The notes: generated by a model from the letters alone, not told the origin. A DNA stretch of 14,737 nt from an uncultured Polaromonas sp. (GCA_946479075.1 CAMLDT010000075.1:1-14737), one strand, 5' to 3'; counted from the first letter of the stretch, positions 8,843-14,737 are shown. Numbers and translations: made by a program.

Positions 8843-9823
8843 CTACTTCGGGCGTGGCATCTGGGCCGAAGGCACGACCGGCGGATGCGCCACAGCCACC
8901 GTCGGCGCCTGGGGCAGCTTCTGTCCGGCTGTGAGGAATTTCTGGGGGTCCTGGTAGACGCCCTGAACCAGCACCTCGAAGTGCAAATGCGGGCCGGTGG
9001 AGCGCCCGGTGGTCCCGACTTCGGCGATTTTCTGGCCGCGTTTGACCAGATCACCCTTTTTCACCAGCACCCGCGAAGCGTGTGCATACCGCGTCAGCAA
9101 GTCGTTGCCATGGTCCACCTCGACCATGTTGCCGTAAGCGGGGTGATACTCCTGCGTGACCACCACGCCACCAGCCGCAGCCAGGATGGCGGTGCCGGGC
9201 TCGGCCGGAAAGTCCAGACCGGTATGCAGGGCGGAGCGGCCATTCAGGGGATCGATGCGCCAGCCGAAGGATGAGCCCAGAATGCCGCCCTGTACGGGCT
9301 GCTGCGTGGGCACCATCATCTTTTTGATTTTCTGGTCAAAGAGCCGGGACTCCATCACGGTCATCAGGTCCACGCGCTGATCGGTCAATCTGTCGAGGTC
9401 CGCGAGTGTGGCCTGCAACTCTTCCATGGTGAGGGATCGGCCGGTCACCAGCACCCCGCCGCGGCCAGGCTGCGTCTTGATGTCGTTGGGATTGACACCG
9501 GCCAGACCTGAAACACGTTCGCCCAGTGCCTCCAGCTGCATCATCTTGGCCTGCATTTCCCCGAGCCGCCTGGCCATGACGTCGAGGTTTTCCCGCAGGA
9601 AACGGTCGCGCTGTTCGAACTCGTCTTTCACCATGAGTTTGACCAGTGAACCGATCACCGGCCAGCCTTCACGTGCGCCCTTGAGAAACACCCAGTGGTA
9701 CATGCCCGCGGCCACCAGCATCAGTGCCAGCGCGGCGACAAAACCGACCACCACCAGCCGGGTGCCGCTGAGGTAAACGGCGCGGCTTTTGGCGAGCCAC
9801 GCATCCGTGATAATCAAATGCAC
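8843..9823 (-). CDS. Membrane-anchored M23 (LytM/NlpD-type) metallopeptidase
   Basis: A predicted zinc endopeptidase, or LytM-family regulator, acting on peptidoglycan cross-links at the outer face of the inner membrane. It has 326 residues. A short cytoplasmic N-terminus is followed by one membrane segment (about 22–45), a helical, probably coiled-coil region (about 65–165), the LytM domain (about 180–295), and a Pro/Ala/Val-rich tail. All active-site residues are present: zinc ligands H200, D204 (HTGLDF) and H281, plus H248 and H279 (RYAH, HLHFE). It is therefore probably an active enzyme, unlike degenerate EnvC/NlpD types. The start is GTG at 9823, chosen because AAGGAG sits 7 bases upstream; an upstream ATG at 10084 would run through dciA. 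It is probably transcribed towards secA. Confidence 0.92.
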   Translation of the reverse strand: MHLIITDAWLAKSRAVYLSGTRLVVVGFVAALALMLVAAGMYHWVFLKGAREGWPVIGSLVKLMVKDEFEQRDRFLRENLDVMARRLGEMQAKMMQLEALGERVSGLAGVNPNDIKTQPGRGGVLVTGRSLTMEELQATLADLDRLTDQRVDLMTVMESRLFDQKIKKMMVPTQQPVQGGILGSSFGWRIDPLNGRSALHTGLDFPAEPGTAILAAAGGVVVTQEYHPAYGNMVEVDHGNDLLTRYAHASRVLVKKGDLVKRGQKIAEVGTTGRSTGPHLHFEVLVQGVYQDPQKFLTAGQKLPQAPTVAVAHPPVVPSAQMPRPK

Positions 9824-9853
9824 GTATCCACTCCTTGAACCAACCTGACCGCC

Positions 9854-10171
9854 GTGGATTCCAGCCACCGCCCGCATCGGGCCATTCCCTTCAGCCAGGC
9901 TGTCGAAAATTCGCCAGCACTGGCACGGCTGTCCGGGCTTGTCCAGGAATCCAGCCAGCGCCTCAAGGCCATCGAGTCCCTGATTCCCGAGGCTTTGCGC
10001 CCTGCCGTGCAGGCCGGCCCGATTGACGACGACGTTTGGTGCCTGCTGGTCAGCAGCAACGCCGCTGCCGCCAAAGTCCGGCAACTCCTGCCGCTGATGC
10101 AGACCCGCCTGATCGACAAAGGTTGGAAGGTTACCTCAATTCGGCTGAAGATACTAATAACCCGAAAGTAG
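9854..10171 (+). CDS. dciA: DciA-like DUF721 protein (replicative helicase loader/regulator)
   Basis: DciA proteins bind the DnaB helicase and help load it in bacteria that lack DnaC/DnaI-type loaders. This predicted protein has 105 residues, short against roughly 145–160 for Pseudomonas and Vibrio DciA. It carries the conserved core: a helical AVENSPALARLSGLVQESSQ start, then VWCLLVSSNAAAAKVRQLLP and GWKVTSIRLKI. It lacks the long C-terminal tail of other members. The only plausible start is GTG at 9854: an in-frame TGA lies at 9836–9838 and no ATG occurs before residue 83. No Shine–Dalgarno is visible. In other proteobacteria a DUF721 gene is commonly found near secA, which supports the call. 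It is divergent from the M23 gene and convergent with the tRNA. Confidence 0.75.
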   Translation: MDSSHRPHRAIPFSQAVENSPALARLSGLVQESSQRLKAIESLIPEALRPAVQAGPIDDDVWCLLVSSNAAAAKVRQLLPLMQTRLIDKGWKVTSIRLKILITRK

Positions 10172-10220
10172 TCCCGCCCGGGCAGATTGAGTCCCCAACG
10201 GCTCTCAGCCTGCCTGCGAT

Positions 10221-10256
10221 GCTATCGAGTTGATAGCCAACAAGGGCTGGAGGCTG
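10221..10256. repeat. Shortened copy of the dispersed repeat, with perfect hairpin
   Basis: GCTATC (10221–10226) and GATAGC (10232–10237) form a perfect 6-bp stem with a 5-base loop, followed by CAACAAGGGCTGGAGGCTG. Compared with the reverse complement of 3132–3187, the first 17 bases match at 14 positions and the CAAGGGCT block at 12 of 16. About 14 internal bases are missing. It lies in the 109-base gap between the converging ends of dciA and the tRNA gene. Confidence 0.5.
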
Positions 10257-10269
10257 GCGTGGCGACGCC
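10256..10269 (-). terminator. Small hairpin after tRNA-Thr, possible transcript end
   Basis: GGCGT (10256–10260) and ACGCC (10265–10269) pair around a 4-base loop, 11 bases beyond the tRNA 3' end. Together with the 10221–10237 hairpin it could end the sspB–tRNA transcript. No T-run follows on the minus strand, so any termination would not be a classical intrinsic one. Confidence 0.25.
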
Positions 10270-10280
10270 GGGATATTGAA

Positions 10281-10356
10281 TGGTGCCGCTTGTCGGATTC
10301 GAACTGACGACCTACCGCTTACAAGGCGGTTGCTCTACCAACTGAGCTAAAGCGGC
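10281..10356 (-). tRNA. tRNA-Thr, anticodon TGT
   Basis: A 76-base cloverleaf including an encoded CCA. The acceptor stem GCCGCTT/AAGCGGC is perfect, followed by discriminator A and CCA. D arm GCTC/GAGC encloses AGTTGGTA. The anticodon stem ACCGC/GCGGT encloses CTTGTAA, giving anticodon TGT, which reads ACA and, by wobble, other ACN threonine codons. The T loop TTCGAAT is canonical. The T stem GTCAG/CCGAC contains one A·C mismatch, at tRNA positions 52·62. The gene begins 24 bases after the sspB stop with no convincing promoter in between, so it is probably processed from the sspB transcript. Confidence 0.97.
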
Positions 10357-10380
10357 ACGAAGCTAGTTTACTTGAACTGT

Positions 10381-10923
10381 TTACTTCACTCGTTTGAGCG
10401 AAGGCCTTTTGCCCTGCTGAGGCTTGGGAGGTTCAGGGGGTTCCGGATCGTCCTCGCGTCCCGGAACCGGATTGTTGGCAGGCACCAATTGTACGATCTT
10501 GGCATCCGACGCCGGAGCTGCAGTGGGCTCGACAGACGACTCCGGCGCCAGCACCACAGGCGCAGCAGGCCCGGAATCCTCTGCTTGCACCGGGCTGCCT
10601 GGGGTTCCCAGCGGGAAAGCCATGCCCTGGCCATTTTCCCGTGCATAGATGGCAATCACCCGGCCAACAGGCACCATGATTTCGCGTGCGCTGCCGGCAA
10701 ACCGCGCCTTGAACTCGATGAAGTCATTGCCCAGCTTGAGCGAGCTGGTCGCGTCAAAACTGATGTTGAGCACGATCTCGTCATTTTTGACGTATTCGCG
10801 TGGCACCTGAACGGTTTCGTCCACGGCCACGGCCACATAAGGCGTCAAGCCATTGTCGGTACACCAGTCGTACAGCGCCCGTATCAGATACGGGCGCGTG
10901 GAGGTGGCGTCCAGGGCATTCAT
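10381..10923 (-). CDS. sspB: ClpXP protease specificity-enhancing factor SspB
   Basis: Adaptor that binds ssrA-tagged peptides released by trans-translation and hands them to ClpXP. It has 180 residues (E. coli 165). The substrate-binding domain is about residues 1–115 (STRPYLIRALYDWCTDNG, TPYVAVAVDE, ISFDATSSLKLGNDFIEFKARF). A linker rich in Pro, Ala, Asp and Glu follows (about 120–170). The tail GKRPSLKRVK corresponds to the ClpX-docking peptide, GGRPALRVVK in E. coli as I recall. The ATG at 10923 is chosen because the homologous domain begins there; the longer open frame upstream to 11043 is repeat sequence. No good ribosome binding site is visible. It follows sspA, as in E. coli, after a 144-base gap filled by a repeat. 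Confidence 0.94.
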   Translation of the reverse strand: MNALDATSTRPYLIRALYDWCTDNGLTPYVAVAVDETVQVPREYVKNDEIVLNISFDATSSLKLGNDFIEFKARFAGSAREIMVPVGRVIAIYARENGQGMAFPLGTPGSPVQAEDSGPAAPVVLAPESSVEPTAAPASDAKIVQLVPANNPVPGREDDPEPPEPPKPQQGKRPSLKRVK

Positions 10924-10975
10924 GAAATCAGCCACGCGAGATCCGGGCCAGAAAAACGGTCGCCGTGCCACGCGC

Positions 10976-11068
10976 GGGGGCCATGCAATTTTCCGCCTGG
11001 CCGCCCCGAGCAAGCACAGCCCCCTTGGAGGGCAGCGATGCACACGCAGTGGCGAGCGTGGGGGCCAT
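10976..11068. repeat. GC-rich intergenic repeat between sspA and sspB
   Basis: The gap contains a GC-rich block with CCCCCTTGGAGGGCAGCG (11020–11037), CGCCTGGCCGCCCCGAGCAAG upstream of it, and GCGTGGGGGCCAT at its sspA end. The 9-base word GGGGGCCAT occurs in direct orientation at 10976–10984 and 11060–11068, enclosing 75 bases. The CCCT/AGGG part can form a small hairpin. From memory, blocks of this wording recur downstream of many genes in Comamonadaceae. The second 9-mer overlaps the first base of the sspA stop codon complement. Confidence 0.5.
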
Positions 11069-11679
11069 TACTTGCGCATGACCTTTTCGGACGGTGTCAG
11101 CGCTTCAATGTAAGCCGGACGCGAGAAGATGCGCTCGGCGTACTTGAGCAGCGGCGCGGCATTTTTAGACAGGTCAATGTCGTAGTAGTCCAGACGCCAG
11201 AGCAGCGGCGCAATCGCCACATCGAGCATGGAGAAGTTGTCGCCCAGCATGAACTTGTTTTTCAGGAACACCGGGGCCAGTTGCGTCAGCCGGTCACGGA
11301 TGTGCGAGCGGGCTTTTTCCAGCGCCTTTTCGTTGCCTTTGGAAGCCCGGGCTTCCAGCGTGCTGACATGCACGAAAAGTTCTTTTTCGAAGTTGAGCAG
11401 GAACAGCCGCACCCGTGCGCGGTCCACGGGGTCGCCCGGCATGAGTTGCGGGTGCGGGAAACGCTCGTCGATGTACTCGTTGATGATGTTGGACTCGTAC
11501 AGGATCAGGTCGCGCTCGACCAGGATGGGCACCTGTCCGTAGGGATTCATGACGTTGATGTCTTCGGGCTTGTTGTACAAGTCGACGTCGCGGATTTCGA
11601 AATCCATGCCTTTTTCAAACAGCACAAAACGGCAGCGGTGCGAGAACGGGCAGGTCGTGCCTGAATAAAGGACCATCAT
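11068..11679 (-). CDS. sspA: Stringent starvation protein A (GST-fold RNA polymerase-associated protein)
   Basis: SspA binds RNA polymerase and adjusts transcription during starvation and acid stress in E. coli; it has a glutathione-S-transferase fold but no proven transferase activity there. This copy has 203 residues (E. coli 212). The thioredoxin-like N-domain (about 1–80) includes SGTTCPFSHRCR, YNKPEDINVMNPYGQVPIL and the ESNIINEYIDERFPHP segment. The all-helical C-domain (about 88–200) includes LGDNFSMLDVAIAPLLWRL. Two ATG codons lie in tandem at 11679 and 11676; AGGAG ends 9 bases before the first. It sits between petC and sspB, an order typical of beta- and gammaproteobacteria to my knowledge. 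Two hairpins precede it, so it may have its own promoter or receive partial read-through. Confidence 0.95.
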   Translation of the reverse strand: MMVLYSGTTCPFSHRCRFVLFEKGMDFEIRDVDLYNKPEDINVMNPYGQVPILVERDLILYESNIINEYIDERFPHPQLMPGDPVDRARVRLFLLNFEKELFVHVSTLEARASKGNEKALEKARSHIRDRLTQLAPVFLKNKFMLGDNFSMLDVAIAPLLWRLDYYDIDLSKNAAPLLKYAERIFSRPAYIEALTPSEKVMRK

Positions 11680-11702
11680 GATTGCGAACTCCTAAATGCA
11701 AA

Positions 11703-11731
11703 GGAGTGGATACGGTGAAGGTATCCACTCC
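11703..11731 (-). terminator. Perfect 11-bp hairpin between petC and sspA
   Basis: GGAGTGGATAC (11703–11713) and GTATCCACTCC (11721–11731) are exact reverse complements around a 7-base loop. On the minus strand the stem is followed by TTTGCATTT, a broken T-run, then the sspA ribosome binding site. This suits a leaky intrinsic terminator or attenuator that lowers sspA expression relative to petABC. Confidence 0.5.
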
Positions 11732-11738
11732 AGAAGGT

Positions 11739-11758
11739 GCCGGAAAACACGTTCCGGC
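11739..11758 (-). other. Perfect 7-bp hairpin just after petC
   Basis: GCCGGAA (11739–11745) and TTCCGGC (11752–11758) are exact reverse complements around a 6-base loop, 9 bases after the petC stop. No T-run follows. It stands in tandem with the 11703–11731 hairpin and may protect the petABC mRNA 3' end or add to termination. Confidence 0.4.
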
Positions 11759-11767
11759 GAAAACTGT

Positions 11768-12541
11768 TTACTTGATGTCTTTCCAGAACGCAGCGTTGAG
11801 GCGCCAGGCGATGAAGGTGAACATCAGCAGAAAGAGCAGCACCCAGACGCCGACCCGCACGCGGGTGTTCTGTGCGGGCTCGGCCATCCATTGCATGTAG
11901 CCCACCAGATCGGCGATGGCCTGGTCATACTGCAAGGGTGTCATGGTTCCGGGTGTGACCTGCTGCCAGCCCTTGAAGACCGCCACATGGTGGCCGTGCT
12001 CTTCTTTTTCTTCAAAGATCGGCTTGCGTTCGCCCGAGAGTTCCCACAGGACGTGGGGCATGGCCACGTTCGGGAACGCGAGATTGTTCCAGCCGGTGGC
12101 CTTGGTGTCGTCGCGGTAGAACGTGCGCATGTAGGTGTACAGGTAGTCGGCACCGGTGCCCCCGTGGCCTGCGCGCGAGCGCGCGATCACGCTCAGGTCG
12201 GGCGGGTTGCCGCCAAACCAGTCTTTGGCCTGCTTCGGATCGATGGCCGCCTTCATGGTCTCGCCAACCTTTTCGGTCGGGAACAGCATGTTGTCCTTGA
12301 TCTGCTGGTCGGTCAGGCCGATGTCCTTCAGGCGGTTGTAACGCATGAACGCTGCCGAATGGCAGTTCAGGCAGTAGTTGACAAACAGCTTGGCACCGTT
12401 TTGCAACGCACCCAGGTCGTTGGTCTTGTTCGGGGCCTTGTCCCAGGTGATGCCTTCGCTGGCTGCAAAAGCGCCGTTGCCCACAGCCAGGGCCATCACT
12501 GCGACCGCGCCCATAGCCAGTTTTTTCAATGTTTTCATCAT
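11768..12541 (-). CDS. petC: Cytochrome c1 of the bc1 complex
   Basis: Periplasmic haem-c subunit of ubiquinol:cytochrome c reductase; it takes electrons from the Rieske protein and passes them to soluble cytochrome c. It has 257 residues from the ATG at 12541 (a second ATG follows directly). Signal peptide residues 1–26 end in AFA|ASEG. The haem-binding motif is CLNCH (57–61). The PPDLS motif is at 113–117, and the likely sixth ligand is M161 in NVAMPHVLW. The C-terminal membrane anchor is about residues 229–248, ending AFWKDIK. GGAG lies 9 bases upstream. An in-frame ATG at 12571 would overlap petB and spoil the signal peptide, so it is rejected. The gene starts 16 bases after petB. Confidence 0.97.
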   Translation of the reverse strand: MMKTLKKLAMGAVAVMALAVGNGAFAASEGITWDKAPNKTNDLGALQNGAKLFVNYCLNCHSAAFMRYNRLKDIGLTDQQIKDNMLFPTEKVGETMKAAIDPKQAKDWFGGNPPDLSVIARSRAGHGGTGADYLYTYMRTFYRDDTKATGWNNLAFPNVAMPHVLWELSGERKPIFEEKEEHGHHVAVFKGWQQVTPGTMTPLQYDQAIADLVGYMQWMAEPAQNTRVRVGVWVLLFLLMFTFIAWRLNAAFWKDIK

Positions 12542-12557
12542 GGTGAGGATCTCCGGC

Positions 12558-13958
12558 TCAGTGGGCAGCAAAAGTCACGCGATCAGGGGGCGTCTTGAAG
12601 GTCCCGAGACGGCTCCACCACGGCATCAGCAGGAAGAAACCGAAATAAAACAGGGTTCCGACCTGGGACACGCGCTCATTGATGGGCGACGGCGGCTTGA
12701 TGCCGAGATAACCAAGCACCACGAAAACGATCACAAAAATCCCGTAGAGGTATTTGTGCCAGTCGGGACGGTAACGGATTGACTTGACCGGGCTGTGGTC
12801 CAGCCAGGGCAGGAAGAACAGGATGATGACGGCGCCGCCCATGACCACCACACCCCAGAACTTGGCGTCGATCATCAGCATGGCAGCGATGACAAGCACG
12901 GCCGCGGCCACAATGACGGCCTTGAACAGGCTGGCAATTTTTGCCTTGAGCACACCCAGCACGGCACCAGCCAGCACACAGGCGATCAGCGCATACATCA
13001 TCTCGCTGGTGATGGCGCGCAGCATGGAGTAATAAGGGGTGAAATACCAGACCGGCGCAATGTGCGAAGGCGTCTTCAACGAATCGGCCGGAATGAAGTT
13101 GTTGTATTCGAGGAAGTAACCACCGGCCTCCGGCGCGAAAAACACAATCGCCGAAAAGATCATCAGAAAGATGCTCACGCCGAAGATGTCATGCACGGTG
13201 TAGTAAGGATGGAAAGCGATGCCGTCCAGCGGCTTGCCGGTGGCGTCCTTGTACTTCTTGATCTCGACGCCGTCAGGGTTGTTGGAGCCGACTTCGTGCA
13301 GCGCGATCAGGTGAGCCACCACCAGGCCCAGCAGCACCAGCGGCACGGCGATCACGTGGAAGGCGAAGAAACGGTTCAGGGTCGCATCACCGACCACATA
13401 ATCACCGCGGATCAGCAGCGCAAGGTCCGGGCCGATGAAGGGAATCGCGGCAAACAGGTTGACGATCACCTGGGCGCCCCAGTAGCTCATCTGGCCCCAG
13501 GGCAGCAGGTAGCCCATGAAGGCTTCAGCCATCAGGCACAGGAAAATCGCGCAGCCGAAAATCCAGATCAGCTCGCGCGGCTTGCGGTAGCTGCCGTACA
13601 GCAGGCCGCGGAACATGTGCAGGTAAACCACCACGAAAAATGCCGACGCGCCGGTCGAGTGCATGTAGCGCACCAGCCAGCCCCAGGGCACATCACGCAT
13701 GATGTATTCCACCGAACCGAAAGCCAGCGCGGCATCCGGCTTGTAATGCATGGTCAGGAAAATGCCGGTGACGATCTGGATGACCAGCACCAGCAGCGCC
13801 AGTGAGCCGAAGATGTACCAGAAGTTGAAGTTCTTCGGCGCGTAATACTCGCTCATGTGCTCTTTGTAGAGCTTGCTGGCGGGAAAGCGGTTGTCAACCC
13901 AGTTCATCAACTTGGCAGCAGCCGGCGCTTCGGGGGATAGTTCTTTGAATTCAGCCAT
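12558..13958 (-). CDS. petB: Cytochrome b of the bc1 complex (full-length, unsplit)
   Basis: Inner-membrane core subunit carrying haems bL and bH and both quinone sites (Qo, Qi). It has 466 residues and fuses the N-terminal four-helix and C-terminal parts that are separate proteins in b6f complexes. Haem ligands are H100 and H114, then H201 and H216, so the second pair is 15 residues apart instead of the 14 seen in mitochondrial and Rhodobacter proteins. The Qo motif reads PVWY (302–305) in place of PEWY. Several hydrophobic helices are evident, with a last one near 433–447. The ATG at 13958 has AGGA about 8 bases upstream. petA lies 72 bases upstream. Confidence 0.98.
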   Translation of the reverse strand: MAEFKELSPEAPAAAKLMNWVDNRFPASKLYKEHMSEYYAPKNFNFWYIFGSLALLVLVIQIVTGIFLTMHYKPDAALAFGSVEYIMRDVPWGWLVRYMHSTGASAFFVVVYLHMFRGLLYGSYRKPRELIWIFGCAIFLCLMAEAFMGYLLPWGQMSYWGAQVIVNLFAAIPFIGPDLALLIRGDYVVGDATLNRFFAFHVIAVPLVLLGLVVAHLIALHEVGSNNPDGVEIKKYKDATGKPLDGIAFHPYYTVHDIFGVSIFLMIFSAIVFFAPEAGGYFLEYNNFIPADSLKTPSHIAPVWYFTPYYSMLRAITSEMMYALIACVLAGAVLGVLKAKIASLFKAVIVAAAVLVIAAMLMIDAKFWGVVVMGGAVIILFFLPWLDHSPVKSIRYRPDWHKYLYGIFVIVFVVLGYLGIKPPSPINERVSQVGTLFYFGFFLLMPWWSRLGTFKTPPDRVTFAAH

Positions 13959-13985
13959 AAGGGATCCTATTTGCTAGTCGGTGAA

Positions 13986-14021
13986 GGACCTGGGCGAGCG
14001 CGCACCGCGGCCCGCCGGTCC
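13986..14021 (-). other. Imperfect GC-rich stem–loop between petA and petB
   Basis: GGACC (13986–13990) pairs with GGTCC (14017–14021), and inside it GGGC (13992–13995) can pair with GCCC (14010–14013). It fills much of the 72-base petA–petB gap and lacks a T-run. It may separate petA translation from petB or stabilise processed mRNA; no function is shown by the sequence. Confidence 0.3.
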
Positions 14022-14030
14022 AGCAAAGCT

Positions 14031-14654
14031 TCAGGCTTTTTTGTCCTCACCAATCAGCAGCTTGGCGTCTGACAGGTACGTGTGGGGCGGCACTTCGAGG
14101 TTGTCCGGGGCCGGCTTGTTTTTATAAACGCGGCCGGCCATGTCAAAGGTCGAGCCGTGGCAGGGGCACAGAAAGCCGCCGGCCCAGTCATCCGGCAACG
14201 AGGGTTGCGCGCCGGACTGGAATCTGTCCGACGGCGAGCAGCCCAGGTGCGAGCAGATGCCGACAGCCACAAAAATCTCGGGCTTGATCGAACGGCCTTC
14301 GTTGCGTGCGTACTCGGGTGTGAGCTCGCCCGGCTTGCGCTCGGACTTGGGATCGGCCAACTCGGCATCGTGCTTGGGCAGCGCGGCCAGCTGCTCGGGC
14401 GTGCGCTTGACGATCCACACCGGCTTGCCACGCCACTCGACGGTCAGTTTCTCACCGGGTTTCAGGGCCGAGATATCGACCTCGACCGCCGCACCGGCGG
14501 CCTTGGCGCGTTCGGAAGGCTGAAAGGTGCTCACAAAAGGCACAGCAACGGCTGCCGCACCTGCGCCGCCTGCGGCGCAGGTCGCGATGATCCAGTTTCT
14601 TTTGTCTTTGTCGATGGGCGCGCTGAGCGGCGCCTGGAGGCTTGCTTCGGTCAT
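14031..14654 (-). CDS. petA: Rieske [2Fe-2S] iron–sulfur subunit of the bc1 complex
   Basis: Takes the first electron from ubiquinol at the Qo site and swings to cytochrome c1. It has 207 residues. The cluster is bound by C134, H136, C163 and H166 within CSHLGC (134–139) and CPCHGS (163–168); C139 and C165 form the stabilising disulfide. The N-terminal anchor (about 21–44) follows the basic stretch DKDKRNW. Rieske proteins normally use the Tat pathway, and here the usual twin arginine is KR, which is tolerated in this family as far as I know. AGGA lies 5 bases before the ATG at 14654. It is the first gene of petABC. Confidence 0.97.
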   Translation of the reverse strand: MTEASLQAPLSAPIDKDKRNWIIATCAAGGAGAAAVAVPFVSTFQPSERAKAAGAAVEVDISALKPGEKLTVEWRGKPVWIVKRTPEQLAALPKHDAELADPKSERKPGELTPEYARNEGRSIKPEIFVAVGICSHLGCSPSDRFQSGAQPSLPDDWAGGFLCPCHGSTFDMAGRVYKNKPAPDNLEVPPHTYLSDAKLLIGEDKKA

Positions 14655-14715
14655 GGGTGTCCTACAAGAACAGGCTTGAAAAACTTGAAAAATGGCGTGT
14701 TGGGGTCAACCCGGG

Positions 14716-14721
14716 ATTGTA
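14716..14721 (-). promoter_or_regulatory. Possible -10 element upstream of petA
   Basis: TACAAT on the minus strand, 61 bases upstream of the petA ATG, matches a good sigma-70 -10. Its -35 would fall just outside the window end, so the promoter cannot be confirmed. TTGACC (minus strand, about 14705–14710) is an alternative -35 but has no good -10 at 16–18 bases. Confidence 0.3.
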
Positions 14722-14737
14722 ACGGAGCGCGACGGGC

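Noticed and set aside
8843..10084. Longer M23 protein starting from ATG 10084
   Set aside because: It would read antisense through dciA; GTG 9823 has a strong AAGGAG and begins just before the membrane segment.
11701..11714. A 14-base match between the petC–sspA hairpin and the M23 ribosome binding region near 9820–9836
   Set aside because: One such match is about what chance allows in 14.7 kb on both strands; no further similarity extends from it.
12795..13805. 336-residue plus-strand open frame opposite petB
   Set aside because: His/Gln/Asp-rich mirror of membrane-helix codons; not a protein-like sequence.
1..14737. Defence island, prophage, insertion sequence or CRISPR array
   Set aside because: Every stretch over 150 bases is accounted for by housekeeping genes; no transposase, integrase, regular direct-repeat array or foreign-looking base composition was seen.

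Overview
This 14.7 kb window is an ordinary, densely packed piece of a GC-rich betaproteobacterial chromosome. Gene content and order (rppH–proS–lytic transglycosylase; secA–argJ–DUF815 ATPase–mutT; petA–petB–petC–sspA–sspB–tRNA-Thr) and the style of the intergenic repeats point to Burkholderiales, most likely Comamonadaceae (Polaromonas/Rhodoferax-like). That placement is inference from protein wording and synteny, not from a search. I see no mobile element, phage gene, CRISPR array or toxin–antitoxin pair, and no frameshift or broken gene.

Layout. (1) 1–3098: rppH (minus strand, 3' end cut off by the window edge) is divergent from a plus-strand pair, proS and a secreted SLT-type lytic transglycosylase, which overlap by ATGA. 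(2) 3099–3210: a convergent gap containing a dispersed repeat. (3) 3211–8708: a minus-strand run secA > argJ > DUF815 AAA+ ATPase > mutT with gaps of 35, 17 and 1 bases, almost certainly one operon. (4) 8709–9823: a membrane-anchored M23 peptidase upstream of secA, separated from it by a 134-base leader with a strong hairpin next to the secA start codon. (5) 9854–10171: a short dciA-like (DUF721) gene on the plus strand, divergent from the M23 gene; both appear to start with GTG, 30 bases apart. (6) 10281–14654: a minus-strand run petA > petB > petC (cytochrome bc1 complex) > sspA > sspB > tRNA-Thr(UGT). Hairpins lie between petA/petB and petC/sspA, and a GC-rich repeat lies between sspA and sspB.

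Functionally these are housekeeping genes: mRNA 5'-end processing (RppH), proline charging (ProS), cell-wall turnover (SLT and M23 enzymes), preprotein translocation (SecA), arginine biosynthesis (ArgJ), nucleotide-pool sanitation (MutT), replicative helicase loading (DciA), respiratory electron transfer (PetABC), and stress/proteolysis adaptors (SspA, SspB). The least understood gene is the DUF815 ATPase.

The best second-look items are the secA leader hairpin without a normal ribosome binding site, the two related repeats (one with an internal deletion), the sspA–sspB repeat flanked by 9-base direct repeats, the PVWY Qo motif and wider haem-ligand spacing in cytochrome b, and the very tight GTG/GTG divergent start pair. 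None of these amounts to a clearly new biological system.
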